Source: Pseudomonas sp. DC1.2
Lineage (GTDB): Bacteria; Pseudomonadota; Gammaproteobacteria; Pseudomonadales; Pseudomonadaceae
Length of the DNA: 64,000 nt
Assembly: GCF_034351645.1 (NCBI RefSeq)
Contig: NZ_CP133782.1
Coordinates: forward strand, 5,760,621-5,824,620
Reading direction: 5' to 3'
Positions 9,326 to 19,781 of this stretch are shown here, piece by piece. The position numbers were made by a program, and so were the translations under genes. The first letter of the stretch is position 1; every line of letters starts with the position of its first letter. Under the pieces are notes generated by a model. The model worked only from the letters and a program-made list of their open reading frames with translations, was not told the origin of the DNA and did not search any database.

Positions 9326-10246
9326 TTACAACGACTCCAGACACCCGGCCAAATCATTTCCTAACTTTTCCAGCACCTGCTCATAGCCCCGAGCAGTCGC
9401 CGGCGTGTACCCGCCCAGGGCATCCAGCTCCGCCAGTTTCACCGGCAGGCCAGCGACCAGCGTTTCTGCCAGGCGTGGGCGCAAGGGTGGTTCGCTGAAC
9501 ACGCAGGTCTTGCCCACGTCCTGCAAGCGCGTGCGCATCGCGGCGACGTGCTGTGCGCCCGGCTGGACTTCGGCGGCAACACTGAACACGCCGGTATGCT
9601 TGAGGCCATACGCGTCTTCGAAGTAGTCGAAGGCTTCATGAAACACGAAGTAAGGTTTGTCTGCGACGCCTGCCAGACGGGCCTTCAGACGCAGATCCAA
9701 CGCGTCCAGACGCTCATCGAAAGCCTTAAGGTTGCTCTGATAACGCGTGGCGTTGGCGGGATCTACTGCACTAAGGTCGGCAGCCATCTTCGTGGCAATT
9801 ACCCGAGCGTTGATCGACGACAACCACAAATGTGCGTCCAGGGTGCCAGGACGGTGATCATGATCATGCTCGTCGGCCTCTTCAGCATGCGACTGGCTGT
9901 CTTGTGCGAAATGGCGCAGCTTCAGGTCAGGCAAATCCTGCACGGCTACGGTTGGCAAGGTACGACCTTTCAGCACGCGTGGCAGGAATCCTTCCATGTC
10001 GGGGCCGATCCAGTAAAAGAGTTCTACCGATTGCACCTTCCGCACGTCGGAAGGGCGCAGCGCATAGTTATGAGGCGAGGCGCCGGGAGGCAGCAGAACT
10101 TCCGGAATTGCGATGCCATCCTGTACCGCGGCGGCGATCAGTTGCAGCGGCTTGATGCTGGTTAGCACTTTGACCTCCGCCTGCGCGGCGCCAATCATCA
10201 GGAAACTTGCGACAAATGCAACAAAGATAGAAAAAAGTCGGGACAC
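9326..10246 (-). CDS. znuA: zinc ABC transporter substrate-binding protein ZnuA
   Basis: 306 residues from GTG 10246 (MSRLFSIFVAFVASF), which gives a standard signal peptide ending AQA-EV; an in-frame GTG at 10255 is possible. Cluster A-I binding protein features: His in SPHNYALRPSD (about 60), a His/Asp-rich loop with HDHDH (about 130), DAHLWL (about 140) and FHEAFDYF (about 205). Captures Zn2+ in the periplasm for ZnuBC. Divergent from zur-znuCB, with a candidate Zur site in between. Confidence 0.94.
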   Translation of the reverse strand: MSRLFSIFVAFVASFLMIGAAQAEVKVLTSIKPLQLIAAAVQDGIAIPEVLLPPGASPHNYALRPSDVRKVQSVELFYWIGPDMEGFLPRVLKGRTLPTVAVQDLPDLKLRHFAQDSQSHAEEADEHDHDHRPGTLDAHLWLSSINARVIATKMAADLSAVDPANATRYQSNLKAFDERLDALDLRLKARLAGVADKPYFVFHEAFDYFEDAYGLKHTGVFSVAAEVQPGAQHVAAMRTRLQDVGKTCVFSEPPLRPRLAETLVAGLPVKLAELDALGGYTPATARGYEQVLEKLGNDLAGCLESL

Positions 10247-10273
10247 GATGACCACTCGAAGAGGCGAGAACGG

Positions 10274-10286
10274 GTAACATAATAAC
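10274..10286. promoter_or_regulatory. candidate Zur operator between znuA and zur
   Basis: A 13-bp AT-rich element starts with GTAAC and ends with ATAAC, in the 66-bp divergent region. It partly matches the Zur box type GTTATANNATAAC: the right half is perfect, the left half matches three of five bases. Position is right for repressing both directions; the sequence match is imperfect. Confidence 0.4.
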
Positions 10287-10312
10287 GTCTCTCACAACAC
10301 GCGTCGCCGCTC

Positions 10313-10795
10313 ATGCCTAAAACACCGATTGCCAGCCGTCCCCACGACCACTCTCATTGCGTCCACAGCGCCTTGTCTGAGGCCGATGCTTTGTGCGCAC
10401 GTCAGGGGCTGCGCCTGACTGCCTTGCGCCGACGGGTGCTGGAACTGGTCTGGCAGAGTCACAAGCCGCTGGGTGCCTACGACATTCTGGCGGTGCTCAG
10501 CGAGCAGGATGGCCGCCGCGCGGCACCACCGACGGTTTACCGTGCGCTGGATTTTCTGCTGGAAAACGGCTTTGTACACCGCATCTCTTCCTTGAATGCG
10601 TTCGTTGGTTGCAATCATCCGGAACACGCCCACCAAGGCCAGTTCCTGATCTGCCGCCAGTGCAACGCCGCCATCGAACTCGAACAGAAAGCCATCAGTG
10701 ACGCGATCATCTTCAGCGCCAAGGATGTTGGATTTGTCGTCGAAGCCCAAACTGTTGAAGTGGTCGGGCTCTGCTCGGGTTGCCAGGGGGCTTGA
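10313..10795 (+). CDS. zur: zinc uptake regulator Zur (Fur family)
   Basis: 160 residues. N-terminal winged helix (about 20-90, with [11 protein letters not shown] as recognition helix region). The structural zinc site is two CxxC pairs, Cys114/Cys117 and Cys154/Cys157; His/Cys sensory ligands lie in [10 protein letters not shown]. Represses zinc uptake genes when Zn2+ is high. Its stop overlaps the znuC start by TGATG, so it is co-transcribed with znuC and znuB. Equivalent to PA5499 (np20). Confidence 0.94.
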   Translation: MPKTPIASRPHDHSHCVHSALSEADALCARQGLRLTALRRRVLELVWQSHKPLGAYDILAVLSEQDGRRAAPPTVYRALDFLLENGFVHRISSLNAFVGCNHPEHAHQGQFLICRQCNAAIELEQKAISDAIIFSAKDVGFVVEAQTVEVVGLCSGCQGA

Positions 10796-11580
10796 TGAGC
10801 AACGCGCTGATCCGTCTGGAGCAGGTGACTGTCACGTTCGCCGGGCAAGCCGTGCTGGATAACATCGCGCTGAGCGTCGAGCCAGGGCAGATCGTGACCC
10901 TGATTGGCCCCAACGGCGCCGGCAAGACGACCTTGGTGCGCGCCGTGCTTGGCCTGTTGAAGCCGGACAGTGGCAGTGTCTGGCGCAAGCCCAAGCTGCG
11001 CGTGGGTTATATGCCGCAAAAGCTTCATGTCGACCCGACATTGCCGCTGTCGGTGCTGCGTTTTTTGCGGCTGGTGCCGGGTGTAGACCGCGTGCGAGCG
11101 TTGGCAGCACTCAGGGAAGTCGGTGCCGAACACGTGATCGACAGCCCGGTGCAAAGCGTTTCTGGCGGCGAAATGCAGCGGGTACTGCTGGCTCGGGCGC
11201 TGTTGCGCGAGCCTGAATTATTGGTGCTCGACGAGCCTGTGCAAGGCGTTGATGTGGCCGGTCAGGCCGAGCTTTATAGCCTGATCACGCGCCTGCGGGA
11301 CCGTCATGGTTGCGGCGTGTTGATGGTGTCCCACGATTTGCACCTGGTGATGAGCACCACCGACCAGGTGGTTTGCCTCAATCGTCACGTTTGCTGCTCG
11401 GGACATCCAGAGCAGGTCAGCAACGATCCAGCTTTCGTCGAACTGTTCGGAAAGAACGCACAAAGCCTGGCGATTTATCACCACCATCACGACCACGCCC
11501 ACGACCTGCATGGCGCCGTGGTAAGCACGGCCTCGACGGCCCAACCCCACGTTCATGGAGATAGCTGCAAGCATGGCTGA
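10795..11580 (+). CDS. znuC: zinc ABC transporter ATP-binding protein ZnuC
   Basis: 261 residues from ATG 10795. Walker [10 protein letters not shown] (about 38-46), signature SGGEMQR (about 126), Walker B LLVLDEP (about 146), switch His in VSHDLHL. The C-terminus carries a His/Asp-rich tail (HHHHDHAHD near 230, then [10 protein letters not shown]), common in zinc-linked ATPases and probably metal-binding. The start overlaps the zur stop and the end overlaps znuB by 8 nt. Confidence 0.95.
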   Translation: MSNALIRLEQVTVTFAGQAVLDNIALSVEPGQIVTLIGPNGAGKTTLVRAVLGLLKPDSGSVWRKPKLRVGYMPQKLHVDPTLPLSVLRFLRLVPGVDRVRALAALREVGAEHVIDSPVQSVSGGEMQRVLLARALLREPELLVLDEPVQGVDVAGQAELYSLITRLRDRHGCGVLMVSHDLHLVMSTTDQVVCLNRHVCCSGHPEQVSNDPAFVELFGKNAQSLAIYHHHHDHAHDLHGAVVSTASTAQPHVHGDSCKHG

Positions 11581-12361
11581 TTTTCTGCTCTACGCCCTGC
11601 TTGCAGGTCTTGCATTGGCGCTGGTCGCGGGTCCTTTGGGGTCATTCGTGGTCTGGCGGCGCATGGCCTACTTTGGCGATACCCTGTCCCACGCGGCGTT
11701 GCTGGGTGTTGCCTTGGGCTTTCTGCTGGATGTCAGCCCAACGGTTGCCGTTACCGTCGGCTGCCTGTTGTTGGCGGTGTTGTTGGTGACCTTGCAACAG
11801 CGCCAACCGCTGGCGTCTGACACGCTTTTGGGAATTCTCGCACCGAGCACGCTCTCTCTCGGGCTGGTGGTACTAAGCTTCATGCATGAAGTGCGAATCG
11901 ACCTGATGGCCTATCTCTTTGGCGACTTGCTGGCGATCAGCCCTACCGACCTGGCCTGGATCCTCGGCGGTAGTGCGGCGGTGCTGGCATTGCTGGTAGC
12001 GTTGTGGCGGCCACTGCTGGCGATCACTGTGCATGAAGAGCTGGCCACCGTAGAAGGTTTGCCGGTCGCCGCGCTGCGTCTGACCCTGATGCTGTTGATC
12101 GCGGTGGTGATTGCGGTGGCGATGAAAATCGTCGGCGTGTTGCTGATTACTTCATTGCTGATCATCCCTGCTGCTGCGGCACAACGTCACGCCCGCTCGC
12201 CGGAACAGATGGCGTTGGGCGCGAGCCTGCTGGGCATGCTCGCGGTGTGTGGCGGTTTGGCGCTGTCATGGTTCAAAGACACCCCGGCGGGCCCGTCGAT
12301 TGTGGTCACGGCCGCCGCGCTGTTTCTGCTGAGTTTTGTCCTGCCTCGTCGAGGGGTGTAG
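11573..12361 (+). CDS. znuB: zinc ABC transporter permease ZnuB
   Basis: 262 residues from ATG 11573, inside the znuC 3' end. About eight hydrophobic segments of the ABC-3 permease family; [19 protein letters not shown] (about 29-47) is the typical N-terminal signature. Forms the membrane channel for Zn2+ import with ZnuC and ZnuA. Last gene of the zur-znuCB unit. Confidence 0.95.
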   Translation: MADFLLYALLAGLALALVAGPLGSFVVWRRMAYFGDTLSHAALLGVALGFLLDVSPTVAVTVGCLLLAVLLVTLQQRQPLASDTLLGILAPSTLSLGLVVLSFMHEVRIDLMAYLFGDLLAISPTDLAWILGGSAAVLALLVALWRPLLAITVHEELATVEGLPVAALRLTLMLLIAVVIAVAMKIVGVLLITSLLIIPAAAAQRHARSPEQMALGASLLGMLAVCGGLALSWFKDTPAGPSIVVTAAALFLLSFVLPRRGV

Positions 12362-12398
12362 ACTTGCTCGTTTTTTGCGCAAATAGAGAGTCGCAGGA

Positions 12399-13112
12399 AT
12401 GAAGTTGTTCGCCTCCCGTTATCTGCTCCTTGTCGCATTTTCCCTGCTGCTAGGTGCTTGCCAAAGTACGCCGCCGGCTCCCGAAGCCCCTGACGTGCGG
12501 GCTGCTGCCATCGCGCAGTTGGAGCAGAACCTTGCCAGCAGCGAGCTGGCCACCGCCGAAGATCAATTGGCGGCCTTGCAGGCCGAATCGCCCAATGATC
12601 CGTCGCTGGTCCAATACCAGCGGCAATTGGCCGAAGCCTATCTGCAACGCAGTCAAATCGTGCTGCAAAAAGGTGACGTGAATGCCGCCGCCACCGCACT
12701 GAGCCGCGCGCGGGTATTGATGCCCAAGGCCCCGGCGCTGACGGGCGGCGTCAACAACGCTATCGTCAATGCGCGCAAGGCTGAGCTGGATCGTGCCGAA
12801 GCGGCGCTCATGGCGGCCGAAGCCAAACCCGCGGCAAAAGTCATCGACCCAACGGCTGAAAGCACCACTGTTGCCTTGAACCTCAGCGATATGGGGCAAC
12901 TACGGCGTCAACTGGATGCGATCGCCGCCGATGTGGTGAATTACCAATGCGACGTCAGCATTCAGGCGCCGCGCACGCAGGATTACCCGTGGTTGGCGAC
13001 GCTGCTGACCAAGCGGGTGAAAAAGCTCGATTCGGATTTCGACTTGAAGCTTGAGAAGCAGATCCTGCGCAACGTTCCCGCGCAGGTGGTGCTGAGTCCG
13101 CGTAAGCCCTAA
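12399..13112 (+). CDS. predicted lipoprotein, TPR-like (PA5502 position)
   Basis: 237 residues with lipobox LLGAC (Cys21). The mature part is Ala/Gln-rich and helical with TPR-like repeats (about 35-150), then a basic C-terminal region. Function not recognised. It starts 37 nt after znuB on the same strand and could be read through from the zinc operon, but nothing in it suggests zinc binding. Confidence 0.8.
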   Translation: MKLFASRYLLLVAFSLLLGACQSTPPAPEAPDVRAAAIAQLEQNLASSELATAEDQLAALQAESPNDPSLVQYQRQLAEAYLQRSQIVLQKGDVNAAATALSRARVLMPKAPALTGGVNNAIVNARKAELDRAEAALMAAEAKPAAKVIDPTAESTTVALNLSDMGQLRRQLDAIAADVVNYQCDVSIQAPRTQDYPWLATLLTKRVKKLDSDFDLKLEKQILRNVPAQVVLSPRKP

Positions 13113-13223
13113 AAGCAGCGCGCTCCTACATTGGATGAAAGGCTGAGCACACATCGGTGGTCAGCCCCAAACATGCCAGGAGCGAGCCTGCTAAAGAACG
13201 CACTTGTCGTCAGTTAAAGAGCT

Positions 13224-15362
13224 TTAAGCCGGAATCGCCTTGGCCTTAGGCTCCCTGTCCCACACTCGATGCTGTTCAATCGCTGCAAAGAACGCTTTGA
13301 ACAGTTTGGCGTCCGTCCCAACGATCAGCCCTGCGTCCGCGTCCAGCTTCAAGACCTCCAGCAACTGCTTGGCCTCGCCGTGCAAGGCGATGGCCTTCAA
13401 GTGCTTGTACGCTTCAAGCAGGTAGTGCAACGCCACGCCATCACCGCTCAACGCCTTGATCGACGCTGCGCCGCCGGGAACGAATACGGCGTCGAACGCC
13501 ACGGAAGGCAAGCCTTCCATCGAGGCATCCACCGCCAGCGAATGACCGTCGGCGGTTTTCACGGGGGCTGACGTAGGACCGAGAAGTTTGGCGTGAGCGC
13601 CTTGCGCTGCCAGCGCTTTCTTCAATGCTTCAATCGCTGCACCGTCAACACCGTTGGCCGCCAGAATCGCCACTTTCCGAGTTTTGATATTGCCGGGGAG
13701 GAGGTTGGCCTGACTCAGTGCCGGCGAGCGATCCAGTGAGGTTTTACGCACCTCAATGGTGGCGGCTTTGGGCGCTGGCAACCCTAAATTGTCAGCGACA
13801 CGCCGGGCCAATTCCAGATCGATGTTGGCCAGAATCTCATTCACCTGCCGCGCGCGGATGAACTCGCGCTCAACCTTGCCTAACTCAAAGCTGTACGCCG
13901 AGATGATGTGTTCCTGCTCGTGCTTGCTCATGCTGTGGAAGAACAACCGCGCCTGGGAGAAGTGGTCGCTGAATGACTCACTGCGCTGACGGATCTTGTT
14001 GGCATCGATGCGTTCCGGGTAACTCTCGAAGCCGCCGTCACGTACCGCAGGCGGGGTTTCTTTCGGCCAGCCACCATCAATCGAGTTGGGCTCGTAGGAC
14101 GCGCGCCCCTTATCGATAGTGGTCCGGTGCAGGGCATCACGCTGACCGTTGTGCATCGGCGTTAGCGTGCGGTTGATCGGAATCTCGTGAAAGTTCGGAC
14201 CACCTAGTCGGCTGATCTGCGTATCGGTGTAGGAAAATAGGCGGCCTTGCAGCAACGGATCATTGGAGAAGTCGATGCCCGGCACGATATGCCCTGGGCA
14301 AAAGGCAACTTGCTCGGTTTCGGCGAAGAAGTTATCCGGGTTGCGGTTGAGCACCATTTTGCCCAGCGGTGTAATGGGTACGACCTCTTCCGGGATCAGT
14401 TTGGTCGGGTCGAGGATGTCGAAGTCGAAGGTGTGCTCGTCTTTCTCTTCGATGATTTGTACGCCCAGTTCCCACTCCGGGTAGTCGCCCATCTCGATCG
14501 ATTCCCAGAGGTCACGACGGTGGAAGTCGGTGTCTTTGCCCGCGAGTTTTTGCGCTTCATCCCACACCAGCGAGCAGGTGCCGGCGGTGGGACGCCAGTG
14601 AAATTTGACGAAGCGCGATGTGCCCTCGGCATTGATCAAGCGGAAGGTGTGAATACCGAAGCCTTGCATGCTGCGCAGACTTTTCGGGATTGCCCGGTCA
14701 GACATGGTCCAGATCACCATGTGCGCGGACTCCGGCACCAGGGAAACGAAGTCCCAGAAGGTATCGTGGGCCGAGCCGCCGGTAGGTATTTCGTTATGCG
14801 GCTCGGGTTTCACCGCGTGTACAAAGTCCGGAAACTTGATCGCGTCCTGAATGAAAAACACCGGCATGTTGTTGCCCACCAGGTCGAAGTTGCCTTCGTC
14901 GGTAAAGAACTTCACGGCGAAACCGCGTACATCGCGCACGGTATCGCCGGACCCGCGTGGGCCCTGCACGGTAGAAAAACGGGTGAAGACCGGAGTCTTT
15001 TTCCCCGGATCCTGTAGGAATCCAGCTTTGCTCAGTGCCGAGTGATTTTCATACGTCTGAAAGTAGCCATGGGCGCCAGTGCCGCGCGCATGGACGATGC
15101 GCTCCGGAATACGCTCGTGGTCAAAGTGCGTGATTTTTTCACGCATGATGAAGTCTTCTAGCAACGATGGCCCGCGGGCACCGGCTTTCAAGGTGTTCTG
15201 GTTGTCCGAGACCTTCACGCCCTGGTTAGTGCGCAGGGCCTGTTCAGTGGCGTCGGAGCGGAACTGTTCCAGGCTTTCAAGCTTGGCGTTGGTGTTGCTG
15301 CGGTCCAGGGTGTCTGTTCCAGCCAGAGCGCTTTTTGGGGTGGCAGGCTTCTTGGTACTCAT
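13224..15362 (-). CDS. katE: large-subunit monofunctional catalase HPII
   Basis: 712 residues from ATG 15362, with a GAGGAG ribosome site; the frame continues upstream without good start signals. Catalase core: active-site His in [14 protein letters not shown] (about 90), Asn in VGNNMPVFF (about 163), proximal heme Tyr in [15 protein letters not shown]. The C-terminal 150 residues form a DJ-1/PfpI-like domain ([21 protein letters not shown]) typical of clade 2 catalases. Removes H2O2, usually RpoS-dependent in stationary phase. Convergent with the preceding lipoprotein gene. Confidence 0.96.
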   Translation of the reverse strand: MSTKKPATPKSALAGTDTLDRSNTNAKLESLEQFRSDATEQALRTNQGVKVSDNQNTLKAGARGPSLLEDFIMREKITHFDHERIPERIVHARGTGAHGYFQTYENHSALSKAGFLQDPGKKTPVFTRFSTVQGPRGSGDTVRDVRGFAVKFFTDEGNFDLVGNNMPVFFIQDAIKFPDFVHAVKPEPHNEIPTGGSAHDTFWDFVSLVPESAHMVIWTMSDRAIPKSLRSMQGFGIHTFRLINAEGTSRFVKFHWRPTAGTCSLVWDEAQKLAGKDTDFHRRDLWESIEMGDYPEWELGVQIIEEKDEHTFDFDILDPTKLIPEEVVPITPLGKMVLNRNPDNFFAETEQVAFCPGHIVPGIDFSNDPLLQGRLFSYTDTQISRLGGPNFHEIPINRTLTPMHNGQRDALHRTTIDKGRASYEPNSIDGGWPKETPPAVRDGGFESYPERIDANKIRQRSESFSDHFSQARLFFHSMSKHEQEHIISAYSFELGKVEREFIRARQVNEILANIDLELARRVADNLGLPAPKAATIEVRKTSLDRSPALSQANLLPGNIKTRKVAILAANGVDGAAIEALKKALAAQGAHAKLLGPTSAPVKTADGHSLAVDASMEGLPSVAFDAVFVPGGAASIKALSGDGVALHYLLEAYKHLKAIALHGEAKQLLEVLKLDADAGLIVGTDAKLFKAFFAAIEQHRVWDREPKAKAIPA

Positions 15363-15627
15363 CAGTCGTAAACTCCTCGTTGCGATTCCCGCCGTAGCCA
15401 GGACTCTTGAGCAATTCCCCAGGCACGGCACCGGGGGCGTTTTCGAGTTGCCTAATGAGTGACTGATGAGGTTTTCAGCCGTTCCTTTTTTCTGACCTTT
15501 GATCGCGTTATTGCCAAATGGCAGGTTGATTGCGAAATAAATGCTAAGAACCTCTATACGGACAGGCTAAAATGCGCGCCCGGCTAACCGCTGATCCTTT
15601 TCTAACGCGCCCCACAAGGTTCGCTAC

Positions 15628-16635
15628 GTGATCGAGTTTCAAAACGTCCATAAGACTTACCGCGTCGCCGGTAAGGATATTCCCGCCCTGCATCCGACCA
15701 ATCTAACGATTGAGAACGGTCAGGTCTTCGGTCTGATCGGCCACTCCGGCGCGGGAAAAAGTACCCTGCTGCGTCTGATCAATCGCCTTGAAGAGTCCAG
15801 TGGCGGCAAGATCTTCGTCGATGGCGAAGAAGTCACCGCGCTCGACGCCAACAGCCTGCGGCGTTTCCGCCAACAGGTCGGGATGATTTTCCAGCACTTC
15901 AACCTGCTGGCGTCCAAGACCGTGGCTGACAACGTCGCGCTGCCGCTGACCCTCGCCGGTGAATTATCCCGCAGCGAGATCGACCTGCGTGTGGCCGAAC
16001 TGTTGGCCCGTGTGGGTTTGTCTGACCACGCCAAGAAGTACCCGGCGCAGTTGTCCGGTGGCCAGAAACAGCGCGTCGGCATCGCCCGCGCCCTGGCGAC
16101 CAAGCCGAAAATCCTGCTGTGCGACGAAGCCACCAGTGCCCTGGACCCGCAGACCACCGCGTCGGTCCTGCAATTGCTGGCCGAGATCAACCGCGAGTTG
16201 AAGCTGACCATCGTCTTGATCACTCACGAAATGGACGTGATCCGTCGCGTTTGCGACCAGGTTGCCGTTATGGACGCTGGTGTGATCGTCGAGCAAGGTT
16301 CGGTGGCCGAGGTGTTCCTGCATCCGAAGCACCCGACCACCAAGCGCTTTGTGCAAGAAGACGAGCAGATCGAGGACAGCGAACAGCGCGATGATTTCGC
16401 TCATGTGCCGGGCCGCATCGTGCGTCTGACCTTCCAGGGCGAAGCGACCTACGCGCCTTTGCTCGGTACCGTCGCTCGGGAAACCGGTGTGGACTACAGC
16501 ATTCTGGCCGGTCGTATCGACCGCATCAAAGACGTCCCTTACGGGCAACTGACCCTGGCCATCACCGGCGGCGACATGGAAGCGGCATTTGCCCGCTTCA
16601 CCGCGGCTGACGTCCACATGGAGGTGCTGCGCTAA
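15628..16635 (+). CDS. metN: methionine ABC transporter ATP-binding protein MetN
   Basis: 335 residues starting at GTG 15628. Walker [10 protein letters not shown] (about 38-46), signature LSGGQKQR (about 140), Walker [13 protein letters not shown], and a C-terminal NIL regulatory domain (about 260-335) that senses methionine. The stop overlaps the metI start by TAATG. First gene of metNIQ; divergent from katE with a 265-bp gap holding no other gene that I can see. Confidence 0.95.
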   Translation: MIEFQNVHKTYRVAGKDIPALHPTNLTIENGQVFGLIGHSGAGKSTLLRLINRLEESSGGKIFVDGEEVTALDANSLRRFRQQVGMIFQHFNLLASKTVADNVALPLTLAGELSRSEIDLRVAELLARVGLSDHAKKYPAQLSGGQKQRVGIARALATKPKILLCDEATSALDPQTTASVLQLLAEINRELKLTIVLITHEMDVIRRVCDQVAVMDAGVIVEQGSVAEVFLHPKHPTTKRFVQEDEQIEDSEQRDDFAHVPGRIVRLTFQGEATYAPLLGTVARETGVDYSILAGRIDRIKDVPYGQLTLAITGGDMEAAFARFTAADVHMEVLR

Positions 16636-17330
16636 TGGAAACGTATGACGCTGCAGTAGAAGCAATCAAAGCGTTCTTCAAGAACATCGACTGGCTGGAA
16701 ATCGGCCTGGCGTCTGGCGACACGATGCAGATGCTCGGCGGTTCGCTGTTGTTTACCATCCTGCTCGGCCTGCCGCTGGGCGTACTGCTGTTCCTGTGCA
16801 GCCCGCGACAGCTGCTCGAAAACCGAGTGGCCTACGCGCTGATGTCGCTGGCGGTGAATATCCTGCGTTCGCTACCGTTCATCATTCTGCTGATCGTGAT
16901 GATCCCGTTCACCGTGTTGATCACCGGCACCTCGCTGGGTGTCGCCGGTGCGATTCCACCGCTGGTGGTGGGCGCTACGCCGTTCTTCGCGCGGCTGGTG
17001 GAAACGGCGTTGCGTGAAGTCGATCGCGGCATCATCGAAGCGACCCAGGCCATGGGGGCGACCACCCGGCAGATCATCATCAACGCGTTGCTGCCGGAGG
17101 CCCGACCGGGCATCTACGCAGCGATTACGGTGACGGCTATTACACTGGTTTCCTACACGGCAATGGCCGGTGTGGTGGGGGCCGGTGGATTGGGTGACCT
17201 GGCGATCCGTTTCGGATACCAGCGTTTCCAGACCGACGTTATGGTCGTCACCGTAGTGTTGCTGTTGGTGCTGGTGCAGATTCTGCAAATGGTGGGCGAC
17301 AAACTGGTCGTTCACTTCTCACGCAAATAA
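16635..17330 (+). CDS. metI: methionine ABC transporter permease MetI
   Basis: 231 residues, with five or six membrane segments and the permease EAA loop (EVDRGIIEATQAMGATTRQII, about 130-150). Imports D- and L-methionine with MetN and MetQ. Coupled to metN by a 1-nt overlap; 72 nt before metQ. Confidence 0.95.
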   Translation: METYDAAVEAIKAFFKNIDWLEIGLASGDTMQMLGGSLLFTILLGLPLGVLLFLCSPRQLLENRVAYALMSLAVNILRSLPFIILLIVMIPFTVLITGTSLGVAGAIPPLVVGATPFFARLVETALREVDRGIIEATQAMGATTRQIIINALLPEARPGIYAAITVTAITLVSYTAMAGVVGAGGLGDLAIRFGYQRFQTDVMVVTVVLLLVLVQILQMVGDKLVVHFSRK

Positions 17331-17402
17331 CCAATGAGCCGGCCATTCGCTGGCGGGCGCCACTCGGGCGCCGCAAGCGGGTACCCACAAGGAGTTAGCT
17401 GA

Positions 17403-18176
17403 ATGAAAAAACTACTCGTCGCGTTCGCAGCCGTTGCTGCGTTCTCTGCTCAGGCTGCTGAAACCCTGACCGTCGCCGCCAGCCCGGTGCCGCACGCGCA
17501 AATCCTCGAATTCGTTAAACCAGCCCTCGCCAAAGAAGGTGTGGATCTTAAAGTTAAAGTCTTCACTGATTACATTCAGCCGAACGTGCAGGTGGCCGAG
17601 AAGCGTCTGGACGCCAACTTCTTCCAGCACCAACCGTACCTGGATGAGTTCAACAAGGCCAAGGGCACGAACCTGGTTGCTGTTGCCGGCGTGCATCTGG
17701 AACCGTTGGGCGCTTATTCCAGCAAATACAAAACGCTGGCCGAGCTGCCGGGCGGCGCTAACGTAGTGATCCCGAATGACGCGACCAACGGCGGCCGTGC
17801 GCTGTTGTTGTTGGAGAAGGCTGGCCTGATCAAGTTGAAGGATTCGAACAACATCCTGTCGACCATCAAGGACATCACCGAGAACAGCAAAGACCTGAAG
17901 TTCCGTGAGCTGGAAGCGGCGACCATCCCGCGCGTCCTGACTCAGGTTGACCTGGCGTTGATCAACACTAACTACGCGCTGGAAGCCAAGCTCGACCCGT
18001 CCAAGGACGCGCTGGTCATCGAAGGCAAAGACTCGCCTTACGTGAACATTCTGGTCGCTCGTCCGGACGATAAGGACAGTGACGCGATGCAGAAACTGGT
18101 CGCGGCCCTGCATACCCCGGAAGTGAAAGCGTTCATCCTTGAGAAGTACAAAGGCGCTGTATTGCCGGCGTTCTGA
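17403..18176 (+). CDS. metQ: methionine-binding protein MetQ (NlpA family)
   Basis: 257 residues. The signal peptide ends AQA-AE at about 19-20, with no lipobox Cys, so this copy looks like a soluble periplasmic protein rather than the lipoprotein known in E. coli. NlpA-family features: VAASPVPHAQILEFV, DANFFQHQPYLDEFN and IPNDATNGGRALLLLE. Ends the metNIQ operon, followed by a clear terminator. Confidence 0.94.
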   Translation: MKKLLVAFAAVAAFSAQAAETLTVAASPVPHAQILEFVKPALAKEGVDLKVKVFTDYIQPNVQVAEKRLDANFFQHQPYLDEFNKAKGTNLVAVAGVHLEPLGAYSSKYKTLAELPGGANVVIPNDATNGGRALLLLEKAGLIKLKDSNNILSTIKDITENSKDLKFRELEAATIPRVLTQVDLALINTNYALEAKLDPSKDALVIEGKDSPYVNILVARPDDKDSDAMQKLVAALHTPEVKAFILEKYKGAVLPAF

Positions 18177-18194
18177 TCCGCGAATGCAACAAAG

Positions 18195-18221
18195 AAGGGA
18201 CGCCATGAGCGTCCCTTTTTT
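18195..18221 (+). terminator. Rho-independent terminator of metNIQ
   Basis: A 9-bp perfect stem (18195-18203 with 18209-18217), 5-nt loop and a T6 run. It also forms on the other strand and may help end the converging sco transcript. Confidence 0.92.
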
Positions 18222-18249
18222 GTACCAAAACACAGGAGCCCTGTGGTGG

Positions 18250-18885
18250 TCAGTTACGTTTGAGCATTACTGGCAACTGCGCCACCAACTTCGCGTTGTT
18301 CAGCGGTCCACGAATGAACCCACGCTGGGTGCCGTCCGGCCCGATCACTGCCAGGTTGCCGCTGTGGTCAACGGTGTAATTCGGCTTGCTGGTGTCCGCC
18401 GGGATAAACGGAATACTCACCGCGTTGGCGACTTTTTGCAGCTCTTCGACCGACGTCGGTGTCAGGCCGATGAACTGCGGATCGAAGTAACCCAGGTACT
18501 GTTTGAGTTGCTTGGGCGAATCGCGGTTCGGGTCAACGCTGACCAGAATGATCTGCAACTTTTGCAGCGCGTCCGCCGGCAGCTCGCTTTTGATTTGTCG
18601 CAGTTGGGCCAGCGTGGTCGGGCAGATGTCCGGGCAGAAGGTGTAGCCGAAGAACAACAGGCTCCACTTGCCTTTCAACTCGTCGATCCTGACGGGTTTG
18701 CCATCCTGATCGGTCATCGTCACGTCGGGCAGATGGCGACTTTGCGGGAGCAGGATGATGCCCGCGTCAATCAACGCGGTCGGGTCACCCTGGCCCTTGC
18801 CAGACAACACTTTGTTGACGGTCAGGCCCAACACCAGCGCGATCAGGGCAACTAGGATGAAGACGGTTTTCTGGGTTCGGGTCAT
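18250..18885 (-). CDS. SCO1/SenC family copper chaperone
   Basis: 211 residues from ATG 18885. N-terminal membrane anchor (6-23), then a thioredoxin fold with the copper-binding CPDIC motif in [11 protein letters not shown] (about 82-86) and the distal His in YTVDHSGN (about 168). Delivers copper to the CuA site of cytochrome oxidase subunit II. The start overlaps the cyoE stop by ATGA, so it is the last gene of the oxidase assembly set. Confidence 0.93.
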   Translation of the reverse strand: MTRTQKTVFILVALIALVLGLTVNKVLSGKGQGDPTALIDAGIILLPQSRHLPDVTMTDQDGKPVRIDELKGKWSLLFFGYTFCPDICPTTLAQLRQIKSELPADALQKLQIILVSVDPNRDSPKQLKQYLGYFDPQFIGLTPTSVEELQKVANAVSIPFIPADTSKPNYTVDHSGNLAVIGPDGTQRGFIRGPLNNAKLVAQLPVMLKRN

Positions 18886-19781
18886 AGGTTCAACAGTAAG
18901 TAGTGGTCTACGAGCAGGGCGATGAACAGTAGGAACAAGTAGTAAATAGAGTACTTGAAGGTGTTGATCGCCGCGTGCGGCCGAGTGCCACGGTACAGCA
19001 CCACGGCCCATTGCAGAAACCTCGCGCCCAGGCCGAGTGCGCAAATCAGGTAGAGCACCCCGCTCATATGGATGACATAGGGCATCAGGCTGACTGCCAA
19101 CAGCGCAAAGGTGTAAAGCAGGATATGAATTTTGGTGTAGTGCTCACCATGGGTCACCGGCAGCATTGGAATGTCAGCCTTGGCATATTCCTCTTTGCGG
19201 TGAATGGCCAGGGCCCAGAAGTGCGGCGGGGTCCAGGCGAAAATGATCAACACCAGCAGCAGCGGTTCAGCGCTAACGTGACCGGTGGCCGCCACCCAGC
19301 CCAGCAGCGGCGGGGCGGCACCGGCCAGGCCACCGATGACGATGTTTTGCGGTGTCGCGCGCTTCAAAAAACCGGTGTAAACCACGGCATATCCAAGCAA
19401 GGAAGCCAGCGTCAGCCAGGCCGTCAGCGGATTGGTGAAGGTCAGTAGCAAGGCCTGGCCGAGCACCGCCAGCACCAGAGCAAAGGTCAGCGCAGCGGTG
19501 GGTGACACCCGGCCTTCGGCCAAGGGACGTTTATGGGTTCGGGCCATGACCGCATCGATGCGTCGGTCCACCACGTGATTGACGGCCGCCGCGCCACCGG
19601 CACACAGGCCGATTCCCAGGTTGCCGAATACCAGCACCGTCCACGGCACGCCGGCGCGGGTCGCGAGGAACATCCCCACCAGCGATGTGATGAGCATGAG
19701 CACCACCACTTTGGGTTTGGTCAGCTCCAGGTAGTCACGCCAGATGGCCTGACTGTGACGCTCGCCGATCAGAGTCGCCAT
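18882..19781 (-). CDS. cyoE: protoheme IX farnesyltransferase (heme O synthase)
   Basis: 299 residues, UbiA-type prenyltransferase with about eight membrane helices. Asp-rich motifs [20 protein letters not shown] (about 68-87) and the loop [15 protein letters not shown] (about 195) mark the heme O synthase family. Converts heme B to heme O, the substrate of the adjacent ctaA. Overlaps ctaA by 13 nt and sco by 4 nt. Confidence 0.94.
   Translation of the reverse strand: MATLIGERHSQAIWRDYLELTKPKVVVLMLITSLVGMFLATRAGVPWTVLVFGNLGIGLCAGGAAAVNHVVDRRIDAVMARTHKRPLAEGRVSPTAALTFALVLAVLGQALLLTFTNPLTAWLTLASLLGYAVVYTGFLKRATPQNIVIGGLAGAAPPLLGWVAATGHVSAEPLLLVLIIFAWTPPHFWALAIHRKEEYAKADIPMLPVTHGEHYTKIHILLYTFALLAVSLMPYVIHMSGVLYLICALGLGARFLQWAVVLYRGTRPHAAINTFKYSIYYLFLLFIALLVDHYLLLNL

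Noticed and set aside
15363..15627. Methionine riboswitch before metN
   Set aside because: I could not find the conserved core of a SAM or SAH riboswitch in this gap.
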